64,000 nucleotides of DNA from Bacteroidales bacterium (GTDB taxonomy: Bacteria; Bacteroidota; Bacteroidia; Bacteroidales; UBA932), in the NCBI GenBank assembly GCA_017625725.1, contig JAGAKH010000041.1, positions 1 to 64,000 on the forward strand, read 5' to 3'. Shown here piece after piece: positions 1 to 8,650 of this stretch. Numbering within the stretch: the stretch's first letter is position 1; each line of letters begins with the position of its first letter. The notes below the pieces were generated by a model. It saw nothing but the letters and a program-made list of their open reading frames with translations. It did no database searches and was not told the DNA's origin. A program made the translations under genes and the position numbers.

Positions 1-176
1 TATTTTCATCAATTTTTAACACTTTTTTCGGCTTTGTTCTATGCCGTCTGCGAGGTGCTGTAAAGCTACCCAAAAACGGGCTGTTGTATGCGTAAGTAAT
101 TGAAAACTATATAATTGTTAAATTTTTAACGAAGTATTGATGAAATATACCATATTATTATAAAGAAACTGACTGA

Positions 177-3050
177 ATGAAAAAATTCAACCATATACTC
201 CTTGTCGTAGCAGCTGCATTGATGGTCGCATCCTGTGCCATTGATGAGATGTGGGACGGCATGGAGCCTCAGGAAGATGGAGAAGAGGTCGTGATGACCT
301 TCAAGCCTAAGTTCGAAGACTTCGAATCTGCCACCAAAGCCATAGGTTACGGATCGAAGGTGAATCAGTATATAGTTGATGTCTATGAGGTGGGCAAGCA
401 AGGCTTTACTCGATTTGAGTTCGATAAGGTAAATAAAATAGAACTGCCGTTCATCCAGAATAGGGAGTATGAAGTCTATTTCTGGGCCCAGCATGAAGAC
501 AACAATGTATATGATCTTAGCAAAGGTCTCAAGAATGTAAAAGTCAATTATAGTAGCTATACAGGTGGTGACAACTACGGCACTGAAAAGAATATCGAAG
601 ATCTTGATGCTTTCTTTGCTGTGAAGAAGGTGAAGGTTACGAGCCGTCAGCAGAAACAGAACGGCGGTACGATTACCCTCACCCGTCCATTTGCACAGAT
701 CAATCTTGCAATTGATGCTGCTAATATAAATCTTGATGAGGTAGAATCTACAGAGATTACCATCAAGAATGCTGCTGACACCTTCAATCCTGTGTTGAAT
801 GCTGATGGAACATTCTCACCTTCCGCTACCAAGACAACTCAGGGTGATACAGATGTCACATTCAAGTTCAATAGTTTTCCGGACGGCAACGGACAGTTGG
901 AGACCAATGATAAGAGTTATATATATGTAGGAACTGCGTACCTCTTTGTCGATAATACCCGTTCTGTAAAAGTTTCAGTCAAGATAACTCTTAAGGATGG
1001 AACTGTCATCGAGGGAAGCGACCTTTCAATAGAAGTATCTGAAAATATTCGTACTAACATTATTTTCAACAAGCCGTCAGCTCCTGAGTGGGTAGCGGAA
1101 GAGGTTAAATTACCTGAGGCATCTGCTGATGATTGGATTCATATCAAAAAGCCTGAACAATTAGCCGCTTTGTTGATCAATGAAGATGGCAAAGCCAATG
1201 GTACAGTTGAATCTCCAAAGAAATATCATGTCTGTGGACAGCTCAATATGAAGGGTATGCCTGATAATCTTGCAATAGGACAGGTAGCTTTCAATAATGT
1301 TATTATCGACGGTGGTATCTATGCTGATGCTGAGGAGATTGATGGAACACCGACCGGGGGGGGCAGCTATATGATTAACAAATTCACAGCTCCTTCTTTC
1401 TTTGGTACTGCTACAAATCTGACAGTCCGCAATCTCAATCTTGATGAATTCAAGGTGGAGAGTCAGTCAGGTCATGTCGGAACCCTTGTGAATACCCTCA
1501 AGGGCAGCTCTACATTCACAAATATCACAGTTTCCAATTCATCTGCGACCACTAGCAACGGTGCTGCCGGTGGCGTTGTGGGATATATAGTGCGCAATAC
1601 ACCGACTTCGCGTTCAGAGAGTGTTTCAGTGTCGTTTGACAATTGCGATCTTTCAGCAGTAACTGCAACAGGATCTTTAACTGATGGTAAGTTTGTCGGC
1701 CGTCTCAGTGGATATGATAATGGAGAGGTGGTGACCTTTACTACAACCTGTTCCGCTGAAGGCGGTAACAGCTCATCGATGTCAAAGTATCTGTCGTCAA
1801 ATCTTGCATGTTGGCTGACTGATGCTGAGCGCTCAGCCTTCAACGGATGGATTGGTGACGAAGTTTACTACAGAGGTAAAGTCTCATACGGCGACACCCG
1901 CGTGGCTGTCAAGTGGGATGGTACAACCACTGTTGAACCGTTGCTTGCAAATGCCACTTATGATGCATCTACCACTGCTGGAACAAAAAAGTTTGTGGTT
2001 TACTCTGCATTCGACCTCGCAGGAGTCCGTAAGAAGACTGAAAGTCCTGCGGCAATCTACCTCAAGGCGGATGTGGATATGAATGGTCAGGGTGCTGATG
2101 GTAAATTTAATGTCCCATCAAACTTTACTCAGTCTGCGTATTCAAGCACAGATGATAAGGTCTTTGATCCGTTCAATTATGTGACGACTCTTGATGGTTC
2201 CCGTGATGCATCCACAAATAACTCGATATATAATCTGAGTATTGCACAGATAGAGCAGGAGAAAGCAGCATTTGTCCTCTATGCATCTGGAACGACAGTT
2301 CATAAGAACATCAATTTCAGAAATTGTCAGACAGTTGCAGTTCATAAGCCGGTCGACACAGATGCCAAAGCATATGGAGCGATTCTGGTGGCAAATGTCG
2401 ATGCCACATACACGATGGAGAATGTCCACGCATATGACTGTAAGGTATTCGCCCTTCAGAAAGTCGGCACCCTCGGAGCAAGAATCTCAGGTACTTCTAC
2501 TCTCAAGAATAACTCTGTAAATAATTGTTATGTTGAGAATTATGAGTGTACGATCTCAGAAAGATTTGAGTCAGGCCCAAAAACGATGGCGGGTATTACA
2601 ATTAAAAATGTCTATGCAGATTTCTATCCTCATGGTGAAGTTGGAGGTATGTATGGTTTTATTCAAGGCAGTTCTACATTGACCGGATGTAAAGTAAATG
2701 GTACAACAATTAATGCTTTTGGTCAAGATGATAAGGATGCTAAGATTCAAGGTTCGGGGTTATTAGGATATTTAGCAGCAGGTGCCTTACAAGGATTAGG
2801 TTATTATTTAGTTCCAGGCCGCCACGTCAGCACATTGATTGGTAATATCCGTGCGACAGGTACTGTTACTTTAACCGGTTGTTCCGTTGATGCAAATACC
2901 CAATGTACCAAACGCCATGATAAACATAATTCCACTTATCATTATATAGGTCAGGCCTATATCGTGAAATTCTTAGATTCGGAAGGTTCGGTCACTGTAG
3001 ATGGAAATAAGTTGACATTGGCAGATTGTAATCGTAATACAAAGAGATAA
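177..3050 (+). CDS. Fimbrillin-like lipoprotein, array member 1 (long form)
   Basis: Predicted outer-membrane lipoprotein and first of fifteen tandem paralogues. The signal peptide ends in lipobox VASC (Cys20). Residues ~30-300 are the shared family domain, with TRPFAQIN at ~169 and IRTNII at ~291. I match this domain from memory to the DUF6562/fimbrillin-like families of Bacteroidales; that is not a search result. From ~330 the protein becomes rich in Gly, Asn, Thr and Ser, with short strand-turn units such as FTNITVSNS and SFDNCDLS, as in GLUG or right-handed beta-helix proteins. A run of eight G lies in frame at codons ~394-396. The last ~400 nt use TTA for Leu much more than the rest, hinting that the 3' end has a different history. 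Adhesion or glycan contact is inference only. Confidence 0.88.
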   Translation: MKKFNHILLVVAAALMVASCAIDEMWDGMEPQEDGEEVVMTFKPKFEDFESATKAIGYGSKVNQYIVDVYEVGKQGFTRFEFDKVNKIELPFIQNREYEVYFWAQHEDNNVYDLSKGLKNVKVNYSSYTGGDNYGTEKNIEDLDAFFAVKKVKVTSRQQKQNGGTITLTRPFAQINLAIDAANINLDEVESTEITIKNAADTFNPVLNADGTFSPSATKTTQGDTDVTFKFNSFPDGNGQLETNDKSYIYVGTAYLFVDNTRSVKVSVKITLKDGTVIEGSDLSIEVSENIRTNIIFNKPSAPEWVAEEVKLPEASADDWIHIKKPEQLAALLINEDGKANGTVESPKKYHVCGQLNMKGMPDNLAIGQVAFNNVIIDGGIYADAEEIDGTPTGGGSYMINKFTAPSFFGTATNLTVRNLNLDEFKVESQSGHVGTLVNTLKGSSTFTNITVSNSSATTSNGAAGGVVGYIVRNTPTSRSESVSVSFDNCDLSAVTATGSLTDGKFVGRLSGYDNGEVVTFTTTCSAEGGNSSSMSKYLSSNLACWLTDAERSAFNGWIGDEVYYRGKVSYGDTRVAVKWDGTTTVEPLLANATYDASTTAGTKKFVVYSAFDLAGVRKKTESPAAIYLKADVDMNGQGADGKFNVPSNFTQSAYSSTDDKVFDPFNYVTTLDGSRDASTNNSIYNLSIAQIEQEKAAFVLYASGTTVHKNINFRNCQTVAVHKPVDTDAKAYGAILVANVDATYTMENVHAYDCKVFALQKVGTLGARISGTSTLKNNSVNNCYVENYECTISERFESGPKTMAGITIKNVYADFYPHGEVGGMYGFIQGSSTLTGCKVNGTTINAFGQDDKDAKIQGSGLLGYLAAGALQGLGYYLVPGRHVSTLIGNIRATGTVTLTGCSVDANTQCTKRHDKHNSTYHYIGQAYIVKFLDSEGSVTVDGNKLTLADCNRNTKR
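1356..1363 (+). repeat. G8 homopolymer inside array member 1
   Basis: Eight consecutive G encode Gly-Gly plus the first bases of a third Gly codon, in the repeat-rich half of the lipoprotein. The current length keeps the full frame. Gain or loss of one G would truncate the protein after the N-terminal domain, so the tract could act as a slippage site. Confidence 0.6.
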
Positions 3051-3084
3051 TATCCCTCCCGCCTACGCGACAGGGAAGCAAATA

Positions 3085-3106
3085 TCCCGAACAGGTCGGG
3101 GATGAC
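3085..3106. repeat. REP-like hairpin CCCGA/TCGGG
   Basis: Inverted repeat CCCGA-acagg-TCGGG followed by GATGACA, between array members 1 and 2. A second copy with the same stem core and the same ATGACA tail is at 17649-17673. The shared tail beyond the stem argues for a dispersed repeat rather than a chance hairpin. No T-tract follows, so it is not an intrinsic terminator. Confidence 0.5.
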
Positions 3107-3134
3107 AAATTGATAATAAAAACAAAAAGATATA

Positions 3135-4076
3135 ATGAAAAGGTTTATAACATTTTTTGCGGTGGTTGCGGCCGTTTTGATTGCAGCTTCATGCACTAAG
3201 TCGGAGGAATATAATGCCGATGCAGCATGTGAGACTGTATCATACACTGTATCTCTTTCTGATGCTGTTCAGACAAGAGCTTTTGGAGAAGGAACTGAGG
3301 TGGATAAGGTCTTCTGTGGTGTCTATGAAAAGAAAGGCGAAGGAGTGTACGAGTACTTGGAAGGTTCAAGCACAGAAATAGCTCTTGATAGCGAAAAGAA
3401 AGCCAAATTCGAACCATCACTTTTCAGCGGCAGGACCTATAAGATTGTATTCTTTGCCCAGTGCTATGGAATCAATAACGAAACTCCAGTGTATTCAGTA
3501 GACAAAGATAATGCGATAGTCTCTTTCCCAGTGAATACATCATTGTTTGCAAATACCGAGAGCCTCGATGCTTTTGCGTTTGTTGATGAAATCAAGGTCG
3601 GCACAGATGCTCCTGAAGCAGCTGTCTTGAAAAGGCCTTTTGCACAGATCAACATAGGATGCACAGCCACTGATTTTGCTAATGCCACAAAACTTGGTGA
3701 GACACCGGCAAAGAGTAAGGTTGTGCTTACCGGTTGCTATAAGTCATTTGACCTTCTGAATAACGAACCGGAAGGTGAAGTGTCTGAGTTGACTTATTTG
3801 ACTTCGGCTCTCCCTGAAGGCACTTTCAAAGTTGCTGAAAATGAGTACAATTATCTGGCTATGGTTTATGCAATACCAGGAGCAACCATAAACTGCACAA
3901 TTGACATCCGGACAGATTCAAAGAGCATCAATGAAGTTACAATCGAAAATGTACCGGCTGTAGCTAACACAAGAACAAACATCTACGGTAATCTTATGAC
4001 TGGCACCGTAACTTATTATGTTGAACTCAGTGGCTTTACCGGCGAAGACAAAACCCAGCAGGTCCCTGCAGAATAA
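3135..4076 (+). CDS. Fimbrillin-like lipoprotein, array member 2 (short form)
   Basis: Short paralogue of 313 residues that consists almost only of the shared N-terminal domain. The signal peptide ends IAASC (Cys20), followed by TKSEE. The family marks KRPFAQINIG (~166) and NTRTNIYGN (~278) are both present. The protein stops about 25 residues after the second mark, so there is no C-terminal repeat region. Members 2-5 are packed with 8 bp to 69 bp gaps or overlap, which suggests one transcript. It could be a minimal subunit or cap beside the long forms; nothing in the sequence decides this. Confidence 0.88.
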   Translation: MKRFITFFAVVAAVLIAASCTKSEEYNADAACETVSYTVSLSDAVQTRAFGEGTEVDKVFCGVYEKKGEGVYEYLEGSSTEIALDSEKKAKFEPSLFSGRTYKIVFFAQCYGINNETPVYSVDKDNAIVSFPVNTSLFANTESLDAFAFVDEIKVGTDAPEAAVLKRPFAQINIGCTATDFANATKLGETPAKSKVVLTGCYKSFDLLNNEPEGEVSELTYLTSALPEGTFKVAENEYNYLAMVYAIPGATINCTIDIRTDSKSINEVTIENVPAVANTRTNIYGNLMTGTVTYYVELSGFTGEDKTQQVPAE

Positions 4077-4084
4077 TATAGATT

Positions 4085-5047
4085 ATGAGGAAGTTAACAT
4101 ACACACTTGCACTTGCCCTTCTTGCTGTAGTTTCATGCAACAAGACTGAAGTTTCCGAGTACGGCGGAGAACAGCGTGTGCTGACCTATGAGATAAAGAT
4201 GCCTCAGACAAAGAGCATCGGACTTGGTGCCTATGTCAATCAGGTCACTTGTGCAGTCTTCGATGAGAACGGTAATGAGATACCGTCTCTTCGCAAGGAA
4301 TTTGCCATGACTGCCGGAGTTGCTGCAGAGAAATACCAGCCTTCTCTCTACCTTGGCAAGAACTATACAATCGTCTTCTGGGCACAGCATACAGGGGATC
4401 TTGCAGACCATACCAAAGACTACTACAATGTGACTGACCTTAAGCAGATCCATGCCAATAAGATTCTCACAAACACCGACCATGCAGATGCTTTCGCTCT
4501 CAGACAGGACGTAATTCTCAACGCAAACGGTTCAGTGACAATCAACGGCGAGAATGCCACCCTTACAGATGGTCAGCTGGCTGCAGTGTTGACTCGACCT
4601 ATGGCCCAGCTTAACATTGGAGCACCTGAGGCAAGTTGGAACTATGATGTGAAGAAATCCAAGATTGTCCTTACATCTGTGTACACTAAGTTCAACGCCG
4701 TTACAGGCGATGTCGTGGACGACTCTATTATAGAAGGTACCAATACGATCGAAGTTCCCGTCTCAGCTCTTGCAGAGGACACTTTCACAGTTGAAGTTGA
4801 TGGTACGGATGTCGTGTATAAGTCCCTTTCACTCAACTATATTTTCCCGGGAACTAATGCACATGCAGTCCTTTATATAATGGATGAGGCAGAGACTCTT
4901 ATCAATGAAGTGGCCATTGACAATATACCAGTAGCCGGTAATACCCAGACCAATGTCTATGGAGATCTTCTGAAGGATAATCTCACATACTCAATAAGCC
5001 TCAGCACTGGTTTTACAACTCCAGACAAAGAAAAAGAGTACAAATAG
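4085..5047 (+). CDS. Fimbrillin-like lipoprotein, array member 3 (short form)
   Basis: Domain-only paralogue of 320 residues, starting 8 bp after member 2. The signal peptide ends AVVSC (Cys18), followed by NKTE. The family marks are present in altered form: TRPMAQLNIG instead of RPFAQ, and NTQTNVYGD, where the usual Arg of RTN is Gln. The region around ~100, YTIVFWAQH, matches the conserved strand before the first variable loop. As in member 2, nothing follows the shared domain. The drift in both marks suggests this is one of the more diverged copies. A surface lipoprotein role is inferred from the lipobox and family. Confidence 0.87.
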   Translation: MRKLTYTLALALLAVVSCNKTEVSEYGGEQRVLTYEIKMPQTKSIGLGAYVNQVTCAVFDENGNEIPSLRKEFAMTAGVAAEKYQPSLYLGKNYTIVFWAQHTGDLADHTKDYYNVTDLKQIHANKILTNTDHADAFALRQDVILNANGSVTINGENATLTDGQLAAVLTRPMAQLNIGAPEASWNYDVKKSKIVLTSVYTKFNAVTGDVVDDSIIEGTNTIEVPVSALAEDTFTVEVDGTDVVYKSLSLNYIFPGTNAHAVLYIMDEAETLINEVAIDNIPVAGNTQTNVYGDLLKDNLTYSISLSTGFTTPDKEKEYK

Positions 5048-5066
5048 AAAGTGATGGAATCACAGC

Positions 5067-5092
5067 TTTCTGCCGCCTGACCGTGGCAGGAG
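5067..5092. repeat. Array hairpin a (loop CTGACC)
   Basis: Stem CTGCCGC/GTGGCAG with a 6-nt loop CTGACC (5077-5082), extendable by wobble pairs on the outside. It belongs to the same series as the TTGACC-loop hairpins further along the array, but has its own stem sequence, so the stem pairing is kept while the bases change. It lies between members 3 and 4 and is not followed by a T-tract. Confidence 0.6.
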
Positions 5093-5129
5093 GCACCAGG
5101 AAATTGATAATAGAAAAATGAAATATATA

Positions 5130-6020
5130 ATGAATAAGTTTACAACAGTGTTTGCAGTGGTTTCGGCAGTTTTCCTTGCTGCAGCCTGCAACAAGTCTGA
5201 GACTCCTGTGGCAGAGTCTGGCGAGAGGACTGTAAGCTACACAGTGTCCTTCCCGCAGACCAAGGCGACTCTTGGTAACGGTGAGGCAGTGAATTATGTG
5301 TGGTATGCCCTTTACAACGAGCAGGGCAGACTTCTGATGGAGTATGCTCCGCAGCCTGTCAATGCTGATGGAAAGGCAGAGTGTAAGGTGACCATGATGT
5401 TTGACCAGAATTATAAGGTAGTCTTTGTCGGCCAGCACTATGAAGTGGCCGGAGAACTCAAGACCCCTGCCTTTGCCATCGATGCAGCAAAAGCTGAGGT
5501 TCAGATGCCTCTTGCAGCCAAGGCAAACTCCGACAACTACGACCTTTTTACCTATGTCGACCAGGTCAGCAATTATCAGGGTGGAAACGGAAAGGACGTA
5601 AGCCTGACACGTATTCTTGCACAGGTCAACTTCTTCTGCACAGCCGATGACTGGACAAATGCTGCCGCTCTGTCCATGACTCCGACAGCGAGCTCGATGC
5701 AGCTGGCAAGTGTGCCGTCAAGGTATAATGTCCTCACAGGCATAGCATCCACACAGACAGTGACTGTGGAATATGCAAAGAACGCACTCACACCGGATGC
5801 AAATCTGCTCGGAACTGCCTTCTGTCTTGCAGGTGAGAATCTCACAGCAACATTGAACCTTTTCAAAGGAGATGAGCTTACGACAACAAGAACCGTATCC
5901 AATGTACCTGCACAGCTGAACTACAGGACAAACATCACTGGCCAGATAATGACCGGCAGCATGAACTACACAATTTCTATCAATCCGACAGGTACTGACC
6001 AGAACAAACCATTGAATTAA
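5130..6020 (+). CDS. Fimbrillin-like lipoprotein, array member 4 (short form)
   Basis: Domain-only paralogue of about 296 residues. I take the ATG at 5130 because it gives a normal signal peptide ending LAAAC (Cys20), followed by NKSE; an in-frame ATG at 5118 would only add four residues. The first family mark is weak (TRILAQVNFF in place of TRPFAQLN). The second is NYRTNITGQ. There is no C-terminal repeat region. The TAA stop overlaps the ATG of the next gene by one base, which points to translational coupling with member 5. Confidence 0.87.
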   Translation: MNKFTTVFAVVSAVFLAAACNKSETPVAESGERTVSYTVSFPQTKATLGNGEAVNYVWYALYNEQGRLLMEYAPQPVNADGKAECKVTMMFDQNYKVVFVGQHYEVAGELKTPAFAIDAAKAEVQMPLAAKANSDNYDLFTYVDQVSNYQGGNGKDVSLTRILAQVNFFCTADDWTNAAALSMTPTASSMQLASVPSRYNVLTGIASTQTVTVEYAKNALTPDANLLGTAFCLAGENLTATLNLFKGDELTTTRTVSNVPAQLNYRTNITGQIMTGSMNYTISINPTGTDQNKPLN

Positions 6021-7696
6021 TGATGAAGAAACTATTCTACATATTTGCAGCATTTGCATTGATCCTTCTTTCCGGCTCATGCCAGAGAGAAGATTCACTC
6101 AGTGCTGAGAGTAGTGTACATTATACCATCTCTCTTCCGGATGTTGTCCAGACCAAAGCTGCACATGACGTCTACGATCTTCACTATTCTGTATATCGCA
6201 TTGCATCCAATGGTTCGCTTGTCAAGCTCTATGATCACATCGAGACCATGACAGGCAATACTGCCGAGATTACCCTTGACATCCTTAACGACCAGTCGTA
6301 CAAGATCCTTTTCTGGGCAGATGCACAGGGTTCTGACTACTACGACTGTACCGACCTTGAGAATGTCACAGTAAACACGGTTGGTTTGAAATCCAACAAT
6401 GAAGACCGCGATGCCTTCTGCGGAAGGGATATTATCATAGCACATGACAATGGAACCAGAAGAAACGTTGAACTGACTCGTCCGTTCGCACAGTTGAACA
6501 TCGCAACGCTTGTACCTCAGGTGGATTATGACATTGACCCCGATCGGTCTCTTGTCAGAATCACACGCCTTCCGCTTGCATACAATGTTGAATCCGGCAA
6601 GTCAGTGGCGTCCTCTATTACCGAAGTCACCTTCGGCAAAGCTGATGTACCGTCAACAACCATCACCAGCGGAACAAATGTCTATCAGGTGGTAGCGATG
6701 AACTATATCTTCGTTCCGGAAGAGAACCTTGAAGTATCTTACGAGATTGAGACTCCAGAGGGAACTGTGACCAACACCATCAGCAATGTGCCTGTAAGCA
6801 TCAACCACCGCACCAACATCGTCGGCAGCCTTTTGACTTCTGATATTTCCTATTCTGTCGACCTCCTCGAAGGCTTCGACAACAAGACCGATCTTGGTCA
6901 GGACTTCCTTGACAGCCATAAGGTACATCAGATTTATGATGTCGACGACCTCGTATATGCAAATGAGCACTACTTCGCCGAAGGAGGCCATTTCATACTT
7001 ATGTCAGATATCGATATGAGTGGTGTTCAGTGGCAGTCGAAGGCTCAGCCTAATGCATCAGAAGGAAAGATCTTCATCTTCGATGGCAACGGCAAGAAGA
7101 TCTCGAATTGGGAGACTTCAGGACGAGCTCTGTTTGTGCCGACTTCAACAAACTGGAAAGATGGTCAGCAGCCAGAACTTCTTTCTGTCAGCATCTCCAA
7201 TGTTACGCTTTCCAACTGTGAAGTCACAACAATTGAGACGTCGGCAGCTTTGTTCGTGGCCTATGCAGCTTCAAATACGGTAAAGATCGACAATTGCCAC
7301 ATCGAGAATTGCTCAGTCAGCGGACCAGACTATGTCGGCGGCTTCATCGGATGGAACAACTACCATGCGACAATTTCAGCTTCGTCTGTGAGGAATTCCA
7401 CTTTCAATGGCGGAGGATCCACTGGAGCATTCATGGGACATGCTGTTGCAGCACCTGAAGGTGTTGTGACAATTACAGATGCTGTAGTGGAAGGCTGTGA
7501 AGTGAAAGGGGAGACTCTAGAAAAGTCCGGAATCGTGCTTGGAACAGCGAATATAGGAACTACCACCATAACAACAGCTTCAATCAGCAGCAATAAGGTA
7601 TTTGATGTTCAAAATAGTACAGCTATAGTGGGCAGAGCCGTGTTGGGGTCTGACGGATCGCTGACAATTAATGGAAACAATATAAACTCAATATAA
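6020..7696 (+). CDS. Fimbrillin-like lipoprotein, array member 5
   Basis: Lipoprotein of 558 residues. Two in-frame ATG codons (6020 and 6023) are possible; both give a signal peptide ending LSGSC, followed by QRED. The shared domain occupies ~25-285, with LTRPFAQLNIATL and NHRTNIVGSL. Residues ~300-558 form a GLUG-like region (LMSDIDMSGVQW, FIGWNN, GAFMGH, CEVKGE), with units in which a buried strand alternates with Asn/Ser turns. The shared domain is close to those of members 6 and 9, which suggests a sub-branch of the family. It overlaps the stop of member 4 by one base. Confidence 0.88.
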   Translation: MMKKLFYIFAAFALILLSGSCQREDSLSAESSVHYTISLPDVVQTKAAHDVYDLHYSVYRIASNGSLVKLYDHIETMTGNTAEITLDILNDQSYKILFWADAQGSDYYDCTDLENVTVNTVGLKSNNEDRDAFCGRDIIIAHDNGTRRNVELTRPFAQLNIATLVPQVDYDIDPDRSLVRITRLPLAYNVESGKSVASSITEVTFGKADVPSTTITSGTNVYQVVAMNYIFVPEENLEVSYEIETPEGTVTNTISNVPVSINHRTNIVGSLLTSDISYSVDLLEGFDNKTDLGQDFLDSHKVHQIYDVDDLVYANEHYFAEGGHFILMSDIDMSGVQWQSKAQPNASEGKIFIFDGNGKKISNWETSGRALFVPTSTNWKDGQQPELLSVSISNVTLSNCEVTTIETSAALFVAYAASNTVKIDNCHIENCSVSGPDYVGGFIGWNNYHATISASSVRNSTFNGGGSTGAFMGHAVAAPEGVVTITDAVVEGCEVKGETLEKSGIVLGTANIGTTTITTASISSNKVFDVQNSTAIVGRAVLGSDGSLTINGNNINSI

Positions 7697-8650
7697 TGTT
7701 AAACCCGGTTATGGGGGGGGGTAAACATAAATAGCCTCTCCAGCCATAAACCAAAAATTTATGAAAAAATTACTTTACAGTGCAGCAGCTTTAGCAACGC
7801 TTCTCTTTGCAGCATCATGCCAGCAGGAGAACCTTGGGCCTGCACGCACAGGTGTGACCTACACCATTACTCTTGCTGACGAAGTTCAGACCAAGGGTAA
7901 GGATGGTCATGATGCGTACGACCTCTATTATGAGGTGTACAGGAATACAACCGCAGGTCTTGTTGAACTCTACGATGGTAAGAAAGAGATGACAGGACAG
8001 TCAACAACCGTTACCCTTGACCTTCTTAACGACCAGGACTACACCGTTCTTTTCTGGGCGAACAAGAAGGGTACTGATTATTTTAATGCATCTAACCTTC
8101 AGAATGTTACTATCAAGGATGCATCTTCCAACAATGAAGACCGCGATGCATTCTGCGGCATGGACGAGCTTACAGCCCATGATAATGGCTCTATGAAGAC
8201 CGTTACCCTTACCCGTCCATTTGCTCAGCTCAACATCGCGACACTTGTTCCTACTCATTATGACGTTGATCCACAGTCATCACTTGTTAAAGTGACAGGT
8301 GCTCCAAAGTCATTCAGTGTACTTACAGGTGAAGGTGTTGAAAATTCAGAGGGCGAGGTAACCTATACCGTCAATACAGTTCCGGGAGGAAATATCGTAG
8401 TTGCCCCTAATACATATAAGATGGCTGCAATGAACTATGTTTTTGCACCAGAGGGAAATATCACTGTATACTACGAGATCAACACTAACAACGGTACAGT
8501 AAAGAACACCATCAACAACGTTCCTGTCAAGAAGAACTACCGTACCAACATCATCGGTAATCTTCTCACATCAGACGCTACTTACACCGTAGATATTAAG
8601 CCTGGTTTCGAAACAGTAGATGAAGTAGTTGAAATCTGGGATGGAAAAAC
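7695..8650 (+). repeat. Segmental duplication copy A (leader, poly-G, N-domain)
   Basis: The stretch from the leader (gttaaacccggttatg, poly-G, gcctctccagccataaac) through the end of the shared domain of member 6 is almost the same as 17723-18665 in front of and inside member 9. Differences are scattered substitutions and small indels. Identity collapses right after the GFET codons that close the domain, where the C-terminal regions of the two genes become unrelated. Confidence 0.8.
7713..7721 (+). repeat. G9 tract upstream of array member 6
   Basis: Nine G in the 64-bp gap before member 6. The equivalent position before member 9 has eight G. With nine, the open frame from the upstream ATG at 7696 ends at TAG (7731-7733); with eight, in the member 9 copy, that frame runs into the lipoprotein gene. 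It may be a slippage tract or only a decayed repeat. Confidence 0.6.

Noticed and set aside
1..176. Promoter for the array at 110-117 (TATAATTG)
   Set aside because: One mismatch to TAnnTTTG and a poor -33 distance; too weak to annotate, and the true promoter may lie before the window.
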